Positions 25,866 through 35,407 of a stretch of 64,000 nt of DNA are shown one piece after another. The notes under the pieces were generated by a model. It was not told the origin of the DNA. It saw only the letters and a list, made by a program, of their open reading frames with translations, and ran no database searches. Source of the stretch: Varibaculum cambriense (GTDB lineage Bacteria > Actinomycetota > Actinomycetes > Actinomycetales > Actinomycetaceae); NCBI RefSeq assembly GCF_002848005.1, contig NZ_PKHX01000001.1, positions 62,001-126,000 on the forward strand, in the 5' to 3' direction. A program made the position numbers and the translations under genes. How positions within the stretch are numbered: position 1 is the stretch's first letter; each line of letters opens with the position of its first letter.

Positions 25866-27170
25866 CTACCAGCCCAATAGCTGGCCGGTAACATAGTCAG
25901 CCATTAAACGCCCCCGCAAAGTTAGTATCGCCTCGCCCCGGCGCGCCGCCGCCTCATCGAGATATCCCGCTGCCACCAGCGCCGGTAACTGGGCTCGTTC
26001 ATCTGCGCGCAAGCTTTTTACTCCCGCCGCGGTACGCAGCCCCAACATAACTCGCTCCAGTTCCCGGCTGGCCGCAGCGACCACCTCCCCGTCTTGGACT
26101 GGGAGGTCACCCGCGGCTACGCGGCTAGCGTAACCGCGGGGATGTTTCCAGTTCCACCAGCGCACCTGGCCGAGATGAGAATGCGCGCCCGGCCCAATGC
26201 CCCACCAATTCCAGTCCCGCCAATAGGCCAGGTTGTGCCGCGAGGCATTCGCCAAATAAGTAGCATCGGGAATCTGCGGGCTAGGAAGTTTTTCGACCTC
26301 TAGCCGCTTCGCCCAGTTGGAGATCTCGTACCATTCATAACCGGCTGCTTTTAGCAGCGAGTCCGCCATTTCATATTTTTCCGCCTGACTATCGGGATCA
26401 ATCGGAGAGAGTTTTCCGTGCTCCACCAGGGCATGCATTTTGGTACCGGGCTCAATCACCAAAGAATAGGCGCTAATATGGTCAACTTCCAAGGCCAAGG
26501 CGGCCTGCAGCGAGGCTTCCCAATCCGCCAGCGATTCCCCCGGAGTCCCGTAAATCAAATCCAGAGATACCGCGAGGCCAGCGCCACGCAGCGCCGCTAC
26601 TGCCTGGGGAAGATTTTCGGGGCGATGAGTCCGCTCCAAAGTGACCAATACCTGCGGCACTGCTGATTGCATTCCCAGGGACACCCGGGTAAAACCACTG
26701 GCGGCTAGCTCCTGCGCTACCTGCTCAGTTATCGTGTCCGGGTTAGCTTCAATCGACACCTCGGTGCCCGGAGCTATCCCCCAAGTGTCCCCGACCTCCT
26801 CGAGGATTGCCCGCAGCGCCCGCACGCTCAGCATCGTGGGGGTACCTCCTCCGAAATAAACCGAGGACGCCGGAGGGGGAACTAGCTTTTGCTGGCGCAA
26901 AAACTGCGCGGCCAGCGCTAGCTCACGGCGCGCCGAATCATGGTAGCTTGCCCGGTCAGCGCCAGCTCCAAAACCGTTCACATAGGTGTTGAAGTCGCAG
27001 TAACCGCAGCGCACCCGACAAAAAGGCACGTGAATATAGACCGCGAAGCCGGCTGCCTGCTGCTTCAAATCAGCGTGCGCCGCGTCCTCCCTCGCTACTG
27101 CAGGGAGCTGTGAGCCCCCGCCTTCGTTAGCAGCCGAAAAAAGCTCTTTTAGCTGGGCGGTACCGCTCAC
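25866..27170 (-). CDS. hemW: Radical SAM heme chaperone HemW (formerly oxygen-independent coproporphyrinogen oxidase-like)
   Basis: A 434-aa radical SAM protein with the cluster motif C51-RVR-C55-GY-C58 and the GGGTPTML motif. HemW-type proteins bind heme and pass it to respiratory proteins; true HemN carries a longer N-terminal region and further residues, so HemW is the better name. It overlaps trmB by 4 bp in the order lepA-trmB-hemW; lepA-hemW is a widely conserved pair. Confidence 0.9.
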   Translation of the reverse strand: MSGTAQLKELFSAANEGGGSQLPAVAREDAAHADLKQQAAGFAVYIHVPFCRVRCGYCDFNTYVNGFGAGADRASYHDSARRELALAAQFLRQQKLVPPPASSVYFGGGTPTMLSVRALRAILEEVGDTWGIAPGTEVSIEANPDTITEQVAQELAASGFTRVSLGMQSAVPQVLVTLERTHRPENLPQAVAALRGAGLAVSLDLIYGTPGESLADWEASLQAALALEVDHISAYSLVIEPGTKMHALVEHGKLSPIDPDSQAEKYEMADSLLKAAGYEWYEISNWAKRLEVEKLPSPQIPDATYLANASRHNLAYWRDWNWWGIGPGAHSHLGQVRWWNWKHPRGYASRVAAGDLPVQDGEVVAAASRELERVMLGLRTAAGVKSLRADERAQLPALVAAGYLDEAAARRGEAILTLRGRLMADYVTGQLLGW

Positions 27171-28033
27171 GAAAGCCGCTGCGCCACCAGGTCAAACACT
27201 TCGCGTCCCGCATCTAGGGCACGCCGCTCAAACTTGGTCATCACGCGCCCTTCCCAACGCGGGGCAAAACCGCCACGCCCCGGATCCGGGTCTTCCTCAT
27301 GGGGATTAACTCCGGCATAAGGATTTTCGAAATAGGGGGAATCTTCAATGACGTCCCGCATCTGGAAGGCATAATCCGACCAGTCGGTGGCCAGTCGCCA
27401 TACTCCTCCGGGACGCAGTACTCGCGCCACCGTTTCCGCAAATTCGGCCTGCACTAGACGCCGTTTATGGTGCTTAGTTTTGCGCCAGGGATCCGGGAAG
27501 AAAGTCCACACCTCATCCAAGGAGGCTTCGGGAAACAGAATCGGTAAAGCCTGAGCCGCGTCGGCCTCAATAATCCGCAGGTTATCCACCCCGGCTTTAA
27601 CCGCTTTCGACACCGTTTGCGCCACTCCCGGGCGGTAAACCTCGAACCCGATATAGTCCCGATCCGGATGAGATACCGCCGCAGAAACAATCTGATCGCC
27701 GTTACCCGTCCCAATTTCCAGGCGCACCACCGCATTGCGATCGAAAAGACGTTTAAACGATAGGGGCTTCGCGTCCTCGGCTACCGCAGTATGTCCAGCT
27801 CCGGTAGGTACCGCAACCACATAGTCCTTGGCATGGGCATCCCAAGTATGTTGCAAAGAATCGCTAAGCTGCCGCGCCCGGGAGACAAAAGACTTCGACC
27901 TGGCCAGATAGCGTCCTTCCGGAGATGACAGGTCAAAATCGGAGGTCTGGCCTCCCGCTTCACCCGCCGCCAATTCCTCCTCAGAACCTGCTACCGCTGC
28001 AGCTTCCTCGCGCTCGGATAGTTCTTCACTCAT
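27167..28033 (-). CDS. trmB: tRNA (guanine-N7-)-methyltransferase TrmB
   Basis: A 288-aa SAM-dependent enzyme that makes m7G46 in tRNA. The SAM-binding motif LEIGTGNGDQI, the substrate motif WTFFPDPWRKTKHHKRR and the ATDWSDYA motif are intact. An acidic N-terminal extension of about 50 residues precedes the domain. It starts 3 bp behind lepA and overlaps hemW by 4 bp. Confidence 0.95.
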   Translation of the reverse strand: MSEELSEREEAAAVAGSEEELAAGEAGGQTSDFDLSSPEGRYLARSKSFVSRARQLSDSLQHTWDAHAKDYVVAVPTGAGHTAVAEDAKPLSFKRLFDRNAVVRLEIGTGNGDQIVSAAVSHPDRDYIGFEVYRPGVAQTVSKAVKAGVDNLRIIEADAAQALPILFPEASLDEVWTFFPDPWRKTKHHKRRLVQAEFAETVARVLRPGGVWRLATDWSDYAFQMRDVIEDSPYFENPYAGVNPHEEDPDPGRGGFAPRWEGRVMTKFERRALDAGREVFDLVAQRLS

Positions 28034-28036
28034 GAC

Positions 28037-29884
28037 TTACCCCTTTCCCGTGGGAGTATCTTGGGTTATAGCATCGATGAAAGCCGAGTTCGGGATTTCC
28101 ACCGCGCCCACTGCTTTCATCCGTTTCTTGCCGGCCTTCTGTTTTTCCAAAAGTTTGCGTTTACGGGAGATATCCCCGCCATAGCATTTCGCCAACATGT
28201 CTTTACGTAGCGCCCGAATAGTTTGCCGGGCAATAATCCGCGAACCCACCGCTGCCTGTACGGGAATCTCAAACTGCTGGCGGGGAATCAAATCTTTTAA
28301 CCGCCGCGTCATTTTATCCCCATACGCATAGGCCGCATCGCGATGCACAATGGCGCTGAACGCATCCACGCCCTCGCCGTTTAATAAAATATCCACTTTC
28401 ACCAGGTCAGCAGACTGGGTACCCGCCTCGTGATAATCCAAGGAAGCAAAGCCCCGCGTCCGGGATTTCAGCTGGTCAAAAAAGTCAAACACAATCTCCG
28501 CTAACGGCAGCCGGTAATGCATCTCTACCCGGTCAGAGGATAGATACTCCATTTTGCCTAGGGTGCCCCGCCGGCCTTGGCACAGCTCCATGATTCGTCC
28601 GACGTAATCGTTAGGGGTCAAAACGGTGGCTTCCACTACCGGTTCTTGCACGTCCATGACTTTTCCATCCGGATATTCGGAAGGATTGGTCACTTCTAGT
28701 TCCGTGCCGTCCTCTTGAGTGACCTGATAAACCACCGAGGGGGCAGTGGCGATAATCGACAGTCCTGCCTCCCGCTCCAGACGTTCCTTCACGATCTCTA
28801 GGTGCAGCAAACCCAAAAAGCCGCAGCGAAAGCCAAACCCTAAAGCCACAGAGGTTTCGGGTTCAAAAGTAATCGCCGCATCGTTTAGCTGCAGCCGATC
28901 CAGAGCCTCCCGCAGATCCGGGAAATCATCACCATCTACCGGATAGATTCCGGAATAAACCATAGGTTTAGGTTCTTGATAACCAGGCAGAATCTCACTG
29001 GCGGGATCCTTGGCACTGGTTACGGTGTCACCAACTTTAGATAGCCGCACGTCCTTAGCGCCAGTAATCAAATACCCCACTTCGCCCGGCCCTAGCCCCT
29101 CCGCCGGAGTAGGCTCCGGGGAAATAACCCCAATCTCTAACAGCTCATGCTCAGAGCCAGTGGACATCATTTTGACCCGCTGCCCCTTCTTAAGACTGCC
29201 ATCCATCATCCGCACATAGGTCACTACTCCGCGGTAAGTGTCGTAGATGGAATCAAAAATCAGGGCACGCGGTGCCTTACTGCTGGAATTAGGGGATGGA
29301 ACCTCCGCTACGATCCGATCCAGCAGCTCCGGCACCCCTTCGCCGGTCTTGGCCGAAACCCGCAGGCAATCCTCGGGAGATCCTCCCAACAGTCCCGCGA
29401 TTTCCTCCGCACAACGATCTGGTTGCGCCGCCGGAAGATCAATCTTGTTAAGTACCGGAATAATTACCAGGTCATGTTCCATCGCCAAGTACAGGTTAGC
29501 TAGGGTTTGAGCCTCAATCCCCTGCGAGGAATCGATTAGCAGAATCGCCCCTTCGCAGGCGGCTAGCGACCGGGAAACCTCGTAGGAAAAGTCCACGTGA
29601 CCGGGGGTGTCAATCATATTTAGCACATAGTGGGTGTCCCCCACCTGCCAGGGCATTCGCACTGCCTGGGATTTAATAGTGATTCCCCGTTCGCGTTCAA
29701 TATCCATCCGATCCAGATACTGTTCCCGCATTTCTCGTTCCGAGACCACCCCGGTGTCCCCCAACATCCGATCAGCCAGCGTAGATTTACCGTGATCGAT
29801 ATGGGCGATGATACAAAAATTACGAATCCGCTGGGGATCCGTGTTACCGGGGGCAATCCCTAAATCCCGCTCGCTATTAGCCAA
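28037..29884 (-). CDS. lepA: Elongation factor 4 (LepA)
   Basis: A 615-aa ribosomal translocase-like GTPase that acts on stalled or mispositioned ribosomes and in ribosome assembly. G1 is [14 protein letters not shown]3 DTPGHVDF, G4 NKIDLP; domains II-V and the LepA-specific C-terminal domain (ending near [14 protein letters not shown]) are present. The start is TTG 29884 with GGAAG about 10 nt upstream. It heads the lepA-trmB-hemW operon. Confidence 0.97.
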   Translation of the reverse strand: MANSERDLGIAPGNTDPQRIRNFCIIAHIDHGKSTLADRMLGDTGVVSEREMREQYLDRMDIERERGITIKSQAVRMPWQVGDTHYVLNMIDTPGHVDFSYEVSRSLAACEGAILLIDSSQGIEAQTLANLYLAMEHDLVIIPVLNKIDLPAAQPDRCAEEIAGLLGGSPEDCLRVSAKTGEGVPELLDRIVAEVPSPNSSSKAPRALIFDSIYDTYRGVVTYVRMMDGSLKKGQRVKMMSTGSEHELLEIGVISPEPTPAEGLGPGEVGYLITGAKDVRLSKVGDTVTSAKDPASEILPGYQEPKPMVYSGIYPVDGDDFPDLREALDRLQLNDAAITFEPETSVALGFGFRCGFLGLLHLEIVKERLEREAGLSIIATAPSVVYQVTQEDGTELEVTNPSEYPDGKVMDVQEPVVEATVLTPNDYVGRIMELCQGRRGTLGKMEYLSSDRVEMHYRLPLAEIVFDFFDQLKSRTRGFASLDYHEAGTQSADLVKVDILLNGEGVDAFSAIVHRDAAYAYGDKMTRRLKDLIPRQQFEIPVQAAVGSRIIARQTIRALRKDMLAKCYGGDISRKRKLLEKQKAGKKRMKAVGAVEIPNSAFIDAITQDTPTGKG

Positions 29885-29953
29885 TACTATTATCTTCCTA
29901 TTAAAATCCCGCTGTCTTCTTGGCGTTATCCTATTGCCTTAAGTCTCAAACCC

Positions 29954-31540
29954 CTAACTGCGAGGACGCGGCTTGCGCCTGGTACGGGTACGAGCACTTG
30001 ACTTTGCTGCAGAGTCTGCTTGTTCACTAGCAGCATCGGATTTGCTTGCCGACTTTGCCGCCGCTTTGGGTTTAGCGGCTGCTTTCGTGGGAGTCTTCGC
30101 CGCGGTTTTTCTGGCGGCAGGTTTCTTAGCGGCAGTGGTTTTCTTAGCCGTAGGTTTCTTAGCAGGCGTTGATTTTGCAGCAGCGGCCTTTGCCGGAGTG
30201 TCCTCGCTCGCGGAAGAATCAGCCGCAGAGTTAGCGGCAGAGTTCTTTAACGCCGGCTTTTTTCTTTCACTGCGATGCACCGGCCCGTACACTGCCGAGC
30301 GATTCCGCGTCCCACCAGGCCGCGGGGTCGGCTTTTCCTCCGGTTCCTCCTCGGCGATTTCTACCACTTCTGGTTCCGGATTGGCAGGTGTTGGCTCCTC
30401 CGCTTCTGCTTCTCCATCTTTTGGTAGTATCGGCAAGCCCCAGGCTTTAGCCACCAGCTCCAAAGAATGAATGCGTACCGCGGGGTCGTAAGCGTGAGTA
30501 ACGGTAATGATCTCATCTACCAGGTATTTGCGGGAAACCCAATCCATCTTTTCGACGACTTGCTCTGGGGTACCGACCGCGGAAATAGAGGGCAGCGCCC
30601 GCACCCGATCGGCCAGCTTTTCACCCAAAGTCGCATCCAAATCATCGGTGGGCGGGGTGAGCGTGCCCGGACGTCCGGAAAGCACATTCCCCTGTACCTG
30701 GTAGGTCGTGGTGAACTGGTACTTTGCTTCCGCTTCGTCCTCGTTACACATTACGTTCATGCCCATCATCACTACCGGATGATCCACCATGGCCGTCGGG
30801 GCTTTCGCGTTGAACTCGCGACGATATATCTCCACCGCCTCATCAATGTTGTAAGGAGCGAAATGACCAGCAAACACATAGGGCATCCCCAGGTCAGCGG
30901 CAACTTTTGCGCCTGCAGAGGACGAAGACAACATCCACATAGGGATACAGGTGCCTTCCCCCGGAATGGCGCGTACCCGGGTGTAGGGGCGATCCACGCC
31001 AATAACTTCAATCCCGAGAATCGAGGCTTCGGCACCCGAAACCACCCCGGAGTGCACTACAGATTTTTGATCTGAAAGATAGCTGGCGAGCTCTTCTAGA
31101 TCTTCCTCGAAATAGGCCGGCTCACTGGAGCCGCGATGTAGCGCCCGCGCCGTAGCCGGATCGGTTCCGGGAGCGCGACCTAGCCCCAGGTCAACGCGCC
31201 CCTCGTAAATGGTGTAAAGAGTTCCGTAGGTTTCCGCTACCGTGAGCGGAGCCCAGTTGGGTAGCATCACCCCACCGGCGCCTACCCGCAGACGAGTAGT
31301 ATTTTCCAAGGCGCGGGTGATTATCACCGAAGAAGCTGAACACATGAAAACTTGCGAACCGTGATGTTCTGCCACCCACAGGCGGGTATAACCCAAGCGG
31401 TCAGCGTTCTTCGCTAGATTTAGCGAAGTGTCCAGGGCTTCTTTCCGGGTCATGCCGGTAGAAAGCGGCGCCAATTCCAAAATGTTCAAAGGAACCCGCC
31501 CATTGGGCAATTTGGCAGCGGGAATTGGATTAGGTACCAA
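29954..31540 (-). CDS. LLM-class flavin oxidoreductase fused to a Lys/Ala/Pro-rich histone-H1-like tail
   Basis: Residues 1 to about 374 form a bacterial luciferase-like TIM barrel (opening LNILELAPLSTG, with YTRLWVAEHHG and WMLSSSSAGAKVAADLG), the type that uses F420 or FMNH2 and often acts as a monooxygenase. From about residue 375 to 528 it becomes disordered: first acidic (EEPTPANPEPEVVEIAEEE), then a series of AAK/KKP/TPAK repeats like eukaryotic H1 or HU tails, ending RTRRKPRPRS. The tail is encoded at 29954-30418. Start TTG 31540 with AAAGGA 5 nt upstream. The substrate is unknown, and the tail would be expected to bind nucleic acid or another polyanion. Confidence 0.85.
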   Translation of the reverse strand: MVPNPIPAAKLPNGRVPLNILELAPLSTGMTRKEALDTSLNLAKNADRLGYTRLWVAEHHGSQVFMCSASSVIITRALENTTRLRVGAGGVMLPNWAPLTVAETYGTLYTIYEGRVDLGLGRAPGTDPATARALHRGSSEPAYFEEDLEELASYLSDQKSVVHSGVVSGAEASILGIEVIGVDRPYTRVRAIPGEGTCIPMWMLSSSSAGAKVAADLGMPYVFAGHFAPYNIDEAVEIYRREFNAKAPTAMVDHPVVMMGMNVMCNEDEAEAKYQFTTTYQVQGNVLSGRPGTLTPPTDDLDATLGEKLADRVRALPSISAVGTPEQVVEKMDWVSRKYLVDEIITVTHAYDPAVRIHSLELVAKAWGLPILPKDGEAEAEEPTPANPEPEVVEIAEEEPEEKPTPRPGGTRNRSAVYGPVHRSERKKPALKNSAANSAADSSASEDTPAKAAAAKSTPAKKPTAKKTTAAKKPAARKTAAKTPTKAAAKPKAAAKSASKSDAASEQADSAAKSSARTRTRRKPRPRS

Positions 31541-31712
31541 TTTATTCCTTTCCTCAACACCCCTCGCGGGGCAATAACCTCTTCTCTTAGGTTACGCTAA
31601 TTGCGTCCGCAGCGGGGACTGGAAGCAATAACCTCTAGAATGAAAAATAAGAAAACCGCGCTAAAAACCGAAATACTTAGGACTTAGTGACTTTAGGAGC
31701 GGCAGAAACCAG

Positions 31713-32144
31713 ATGGGAACAGCAGAACGTGATCAGGGCGAAGTGGGGGCAGCCGCTCCCGCCACCTCGGTGCGCGCCGACATTTGGGTGTGGGCGGTGC
31801 GGAAATATAAAACCCGTTCGGCAGCGGCTAAAGCCTGCAAAGCTGGACATGTAAAGATCAATGGGAAGAGCGCTAAAGCCTCTTCTCCGGTGCGTCTAGG
31901 AGACCAAGTAGTGGTGCGGATCGGAGGCTTCGACCACATATTGCAGGTTAAACAGTTGCTGGAGCGGCGGGTTAGCTATCCCCTAGCGCGTTTGGCCTAT
32001 GAAGATTTAACTCCCGAGCGGCTTCCGAAACTGTATTTACCTTCCCTACCGCGGCGGGAAGCTGGGTCTGGTAGACCCACCAAGAAAGAACGTCGTCAAT
32101 TAGACCGGCTGCGAGGGCGTAGTCCCAACCAAGGACGCCGCTAG
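31713..32144 (+). CDS. S4-domain RNA-binding protein (Hsp15/RqcP-like)
   Basis: A 143-aa protein with an S4 domain at about 20-75 (RADIWVWAVRKYKTRSAAAKACK, then the VRIGG end) and a basic tail with KKERRQLDRLRGR. Relatives bind ribosomal 50S subunits carrying stalled nascent chains or act in ribosome-associated quality control. It diverges from the LLM oxidoreductase. An AGGAG lies 13 nt before the ATG, which is longer than ideal. Confidence 0.85.
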   Translation: MGTAERDQGEVGAAAPATSVRADIWVWAVRKYKTRSAAAKACKAGHVKINGKSAKASSPVRLGDQVVVRIGGFDHILQVKQLLERRVSYPLARLAYEDLTPERLPKLYLPSLPRREAGSGRPTKKERRQLDRLRGRSPNQGRR

Positions 32145-32479
32145 CGGTGTCTTTCAGCGGCTAGCCCCGAATTCTTCTAGCTGAGGCACGGGCTTTAGTG
32201 AGGTACTAACTGGGGGCGGACTTTGCCGAGGCTGGGAGGAGAGCGTTACCGGGTAGCTTGGGGTGAAAGCGACTATTGTGGAGGCGACCATAGGAGTGAA
32301 CTTGGTTACCACCACCGAATTATTTAGCACCTAAGGCTTCGCGCCTGCTAAACTGATTCGCGGACTTTAGCCCCGGTCGGCTTTAGTCTTGCCGGTTTCT
32401 TGCCAGCGTGCCCCACACGCCAGTCCGAATCCGGCTCAGCCCTCTGGACCGAATATTAGTACTCATAGAGAGTGAAACA
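32145..32479. other. 335-bp intergenic region upstream of rpsT
   Basis: No gene is supported. It holds an imperfect hairpin at 32323-32352 (TTTAGCA...TGCTAAA) and a -10-like TATTAG at about 32453-32458, upstream of rpsT. An in-frame upstream ATG-less extension of rpsT (from 32408) is not conserved-looking and is rejected. Confidence 0.4.
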
Positions 32480-32746
32480 TTGGCAAATATTAAGTCTCAG
32501 AAGAAGCGTATTCGTACGAATGAAAAGCGCCGCTTGCGCAACCGCTCGGTAAAGTCCGAGCTCAAAACGCTGGTACGTCGTACCCGCGAAGCGGTGGCTG
32601 CTGGCGATGCCCAGCTAGCCGAGTCTGAATTGCGCGTGGCCAGCCAAAAACTGGATCGCGCCGCGCAAAAGAAGATTATTCACCGCAACCAGGCGGCTAA
32701 CCGCAAGTCAAAGCTGGCGAAGCTAGTTAACTCCATGGAGAAGTAA
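32480..32746 (+). CDS. rpsT: 30S ribosomal protein S20
   Basis: An 88-aa protein that binds 16S rRNA early in assembly. It reads [21 protein letters not shown] from a TTG start at 32480, matching the usual MANIKSQ start of S20, so 32480 is chosen over upstream in-frame codons. A GAGAGTG stretch precedes it. A strong intrinsic terminator follows at 32801. Confidence 0.96.
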   Translation: MANIKSQKKRIRTNEKRRLRNRSVKSELKTLVRRTREAVAAGDAQLAESELRVASQKLDRAAQKKIIHRNQAANRKSKLAKLVNSMEK

Positions 32747-32800
32747 CTCTTCGAGAGCATTTGACGCCAGGCCAGAGGCTCCGCAATAGAGTCTTACCTG

Positions 32801-32836
32801 AAAAATATCTCACCGTTCGCGGTGGGATATTTTTAT
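32801..32836 (+). terminator. Rho-independent terminator after rpsT
   Basis: A 15-bp stem (one G-U wobble) from AAAAATATCTCACCG to its partner, closed by a CG-TTCG-CG tetraloop, runs straight into TATTTTTATTT. The A tract on the other side makes it potentially bidirectional. Confidence 0.9.
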
Positions 32837-32885
32837 TTCCCGCACCCTGTTGGATACATCCTTTGCGGGTAGGTTTACGGGCGCT

Positions 32886-32891
32886 TAGGGT
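32886..32891 (+). promoter_or_regulatory. -10 box of a leaderless promoter for the SGNH hydrolase gene
   Basis: TAGGGT, then 6 nt (ggaggc), then GTG 32898. The same spacing as at seven other genes in the window supports GTG 32898 as the start. Confidence 0.4.
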
Positions 32892-32897
32892 GGAGGC

Positions 32898-33737
32898 GTG
32901 GAGACAATGAACAGAAAAGAGGAAACGACAGCACCGGTGATTCCGCCTTGGGACAGTTTTGTAGCCATAGGAGATTCCTTCACCGAGGGAATGACCGATC
33001 CCCTAGAAGATGGCAGCGATGATCCCCTTTATGTGGGATGGGCGGACCGCTTGGCGATGGAACTTTCGCGGCGCCGAATAGCAGCAAATTTGGAGCCCCT
33101 AAAATACGCAAATCTAGCGGTGCGGGGAAAACTTATCGGCCAGGTAAACCGGAAACAATTGGATGCCGCTATCGCTATGAAACCGGCATTAATGTCGATT
33201 ATCGCCGGTGGTAACGACATGATTCGTCCCGGAGCCTCTGCCGATAAAGTGAGTGCCCTGTTAGAAGAAATGGTGGTTAAGGTACGCGCGCAAGGAATTG
33301 AAGTGTTGCTTTGCGCCCACTATGCACCGCGCCATTCCCCGGTACTGGGACTTGCCCGCCCCACGGTGGCAATTTTCAACTCTAATCTCTGGTCGATTGC
33401 CCGGCGTCACGGCTGTTATGTGATGGATCAATGGGGACTACGATCGCTCAACGATACCTCCATATTGGCACCCGACCGTTTACATTTAACCGGTGCTGGC
33501 CATCAGATTATGATGAATGCCGCCCTGGAGGCTTTAGGCCAGCCGATAGTCGATGCCGATTACCAAACCCCCGCCCCTGCCGGTAAAGACCGTTTTGCGG
33601 CCTCCGAAAACGTTACCTGGGTAAAGGATCATCTCTGGCCGTGGGTAAAACGGCATTCGCGCGGACGCTCCTCGGGAGACGGTCGCAGCCCCAAATATCC
33701 GCAGCTAATTGCGGTTACCGATGATTTCTTAGAGTAA
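32898..33737 (+). CDS. SGNH/GDSL-type hydrolase
   Basis: A 279-aa esterase/lipase-like protein. Block I is AIGDSFTEG with nucleophile Ser27, an Asn-containing GGNDM forms block III, and DRLHLTGAGH holds the catalytic Asp and His of block V. No signal peptide is seen, so it probably acts in the cytoplasm. The substrate is unknown. GTG 32898 fits the leaderless pattern; ATG 32907, with GGAGG 10 nt upstream, is the alternative. Confidence 0.85.
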   Translation: METMNRKEETTAPVIPPWDSFVAIGDSFTEGMTDPLEDGSDDPLYVGWADRLAMELSRRRIAANLEPLKYANLAVRGKLIGQVNRKQLDAAIAMKPALMSIIAGGNDMIRPGASADKVSALLEEMVVKVRAQGIEVLLCAHYAPRHSPVLGLARPTVAIFNSNLWSIARRHGCYVMDQWGLRSLNDTSILAPDRLHLTGAGHQIMMNAALEALGQPIVDADYQTPAPAGKDRFAASENVTWVKDHLWPWVKRHSRGRSSGDGRSPKYPQLIAVTDDFLE

Positions 33738-33776
33738 TTGGTCTCCTGGTACCGGAAGTAGGAACTGCCCGCCCTC

Positions 33777-33782
33777 TATACT
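33777..33782 (+). promoter_or_regulatory. -10 box of a leaderless promoter for msrA
   Basis: TATACT, then 6 nt (gaaacc), then ATG 33789, with no ribosome site. Confidence 0.5.
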
Positions 33783-33788
33783 GAAACC

Positions 33789-34310
33789 ATGGGAAACAAC
33801 GAAACTGCTTATTTCGCAATGGGCTGCTTTTGGGGAGCCGAGCGCCTTTTTGCAGGTATCCCCGGGGTAACACAAACTGCGGTCGGCTATATGGGAGGGC
33901 ACCTAGAAAATCCCAGTTACCAGCAGGTTTGCACTGATACTACCGGGCATGCGGAAACGGTACGAGTGGATTTCAACCCGGAACAAGTCACCTACCGCCA
34001 GCTGCTAGAGGTATTTTTCTCCCACCACAACCCCACTACCCGCAATCGTCAGGGCGCCGATGTCGGTTCCCAATACCGCTCCCAAGTTTTCCCCACTAGC
34101 CTTACTCAAGAAAATGAGGCACAGGCGGTGTTGTTGGAGCTCTCTCCCAAAATTCAAACCCTCTACGGCACCCAGCCAGTCACCGAGATCTCTGCTGCCT
34201 CTCAGCTCCCCGTCTTTTATCCGGCTGAGGACTACCATCAACGTTATCTAGAGAAAAACCCGTTCGGATACTGCTCGATTAAAGATAATGGACTAATGAA
34301 ATGCAACTAG
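33789..34310 (+). CDS. msrA: Peptide-methionine (S)-S-oxide reductase MsrA
   Basis: Repairs oxidised methionine. The 173-aa protein has the catalytic motif GCFWGAER with Cys13, plus TGHAETVRV and the YRSQVF region. Its start appears leaderless. It overlaps the macrodomain gene by 10 bp, so the two are co-expressed. No MsrB domain is fused. Confidence 0.95.
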   Translation: MGNNETAYFAMGCFWGAERLFAGIPGVTQTAVGYMGGHLENPSYQQVCTDTTGHAETVRVDFNPEQVTYRQLLEVFFSHHNPTTRNRQGADVGSQYRSQVFPTSLTQENEAQAVLLELSPKIQTLYGTQPVTEISAASQLPVFYPAEDYHQRYLEKNPFGYCSIKDNGLMKCN

Positions 34311-34828
34311 GCAATCTGCAGGTAGAAGTAATTTTAGCTGATATTACTACCCGGGAGGTGGATGCCATCGTAAATGCGGCAAACACTTCCCTTTTGGGAG
34401 GAGGCGGCGTGGATGGAGCTATTCACCGCGCGGCCGGTCCGGGTCTGCTCCAAGAATGCCGCACCCTGGGCGGGGCTCGTACTGGAGAGGCCAAGATCAC
34501 CGGGGGCTATAATCTGCCTGCCAAGTACGTGATTCATACTCCTGGCCCAGTTTGGCATGGCGGAGGCAGCCGGGAAGGCGAGCTTCTGGCGGCCTGTTGG
34601 CGCAACTGCCTGCAGCTAGCGGCCAAGAATCATTGTCATTCGATAGCGTTCCCTTCGATTTCTACCGGGGTCTACCGCTTTCCTATTGATCAGGCCGCCG
34701 CGATTGCGATGGGAGAGATCAAAGACTTTTCTAGCTTCCCCTCCACTTTAAAATCGGTTACTATCTGCTGTTTTAGTCCGGAGGATCAGCAGGTTTACCA
34801 ACAGGCACTGTCGGCATTGGAGGGATAA
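34301..34828 (+). CDS. Macrodomain protein (O-acetyl-ADP-ribose deacetylase-like, YmdB type)
   Basis: A 175-aa macrodomain that binds ADP-ribose and likely hydrolyses O-acetyl-ADP-ribose or mono-ADP-ribose. The motif IVNAANTSLLGGGGVDGAIH near 24-43 and the SISTGVYRFP loop near 122-131 are those of the active MacroD/YmdB group (Asn and Asp present). It overlaps msrA by 10 bp and is followed after 2 bp by a small membrane protein gene. Confidence 0.92.
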   Translation: MQLGNLQVEVILADITTREVDAIVNAANTSLLGGGGVDGAIHRAAGPGLLQECRTLGGARTGEAKITGGYNLPAKYVIHTPGPVWHGGGSREGELLAACWRNCLQLAAKNHCHSIAFPSISTGVYRFPIDQAAAIAMGEIKDFSSFPSTLKSVTICCFSPEDQQVYQQALSALEG

Positions 34829-34830
34829 GT

Positions 34831-35262
34831 ATGGCGCTTTGGATATTACTGGGAGTTATTGTCGGGATTGTCGCCGGTTGGACAATTTTACGTTACCGGC
34901 GTAGCCACAATAGTGAGGCCGCTAAAGAAATGCTGGAGGAAGCGTTTAACGAGTGTATCCCCCAGGATCAGCGCCCCTTTTACGAGTGTGAACCTGATTT
35001 TTCCTCTATCGCGGTAGCGGGCATCGGCAAAACCGCCAGTTTTAAGACTTTCTCCAGCTTGCTACGCAAACTGGGAGCTTCCGATATGGTGGTTGCACGT
35101 TTGCTAGCCCCGGTGGCTGACCCCACCCAGCTGCGCAGCGCTACTTTCGGACAGTTTGACCTCTACTGGTTGGCGGTTTCCGGCGAAGGCTTGCAGGCCA
35201 TGGTGCGTCCGCGTTCCAAAAAAGGCTCGGTTCCCAACCCCACTCCCCCCAAGAAAAACTAG
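34831..35262 (+). CDS. Small membrane-anchored protein of unknown function
   Basis: A 143-aa protein, not recognised. Residues 3-20 (LWILLGVIVGIVAGWTIL) form one transmembrane helix, followed by RYRRS, so the remaining ~120 residues should face the cytoplasm. The soluble part has no motif I can name; the tail is basic and Pro-rich. It is the last gene of the msrA-macrodomain set and faces the palindrome cluster. Confidence 0.75.
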   Translation: MALWILLGVIVGIVAGWTILRYRRSHNSEAAKEMLEEAFNECIPQDQRPFYECEPDFSSIAVAGIGKTASFKTFSSLLRKLGASDMVVARLLAPVADPTQLRSATFGQFDLYWLAVSGEGLQAMVRPRSKKGSVPNPTPPKKN

Positions 35263-35290
35263 CCCGCTAACCAGTTAGCTTCGAAAGTCC

Positions 35291-35395
35291 GCGCGGGGGC
35301 GGATTTCGCCTCCTGCCCAAAAACTCGCAAAAGACCGGGTCTTTTGCGAGTTTTACGCCCGCCTAGCCCGCTCGGCATAAATCCGCCCTCACGCG
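35291..35395. repeat. Palindromic repeat element, copy A (complete, reverse orientation relative to copy 1)
   Basis: The outer arms GGGCGGATTT (35297-35306) and AAATCCGCCC (35379-35388) are perfect complements. The inner palindrome is a 16-bp perfect stem, AAAACTCGCAAAAGAC (35320-35335) with loop CGG and its complement (35339-35354). Between arm and stem lies CGCCTCCTGCCCA, the counterpart of TGGGCGGGAGG in copy 1. The other side has ACGCCCGCC and GCTCGGCATA, the counterparts of GGGCATA and TATCCGAGC. Stem sequences differ from the other copies; the boxes are kept. Confidence 0.85.
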
Positions 35396-35407
35396 TTTGC
35401 CTTTGTA

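Noticed and set aside
32323..32352. Second CIRCE upstream of rpsT
   Set aside because: TTAGCACCT...GCCTGCTAA matches only 7 of 9 in each arm with a 10-nt spacer, and rpsT is not a known HrcA target; an ordinary hairpin is likelier.
32405..32450. tRNA-like stretch (CACACGCCAGTCCGAATCCGG)
   Set aside because: No T-loop consensus GTTCRANYC, acceptor stem or anticodon arm can be folded around it.
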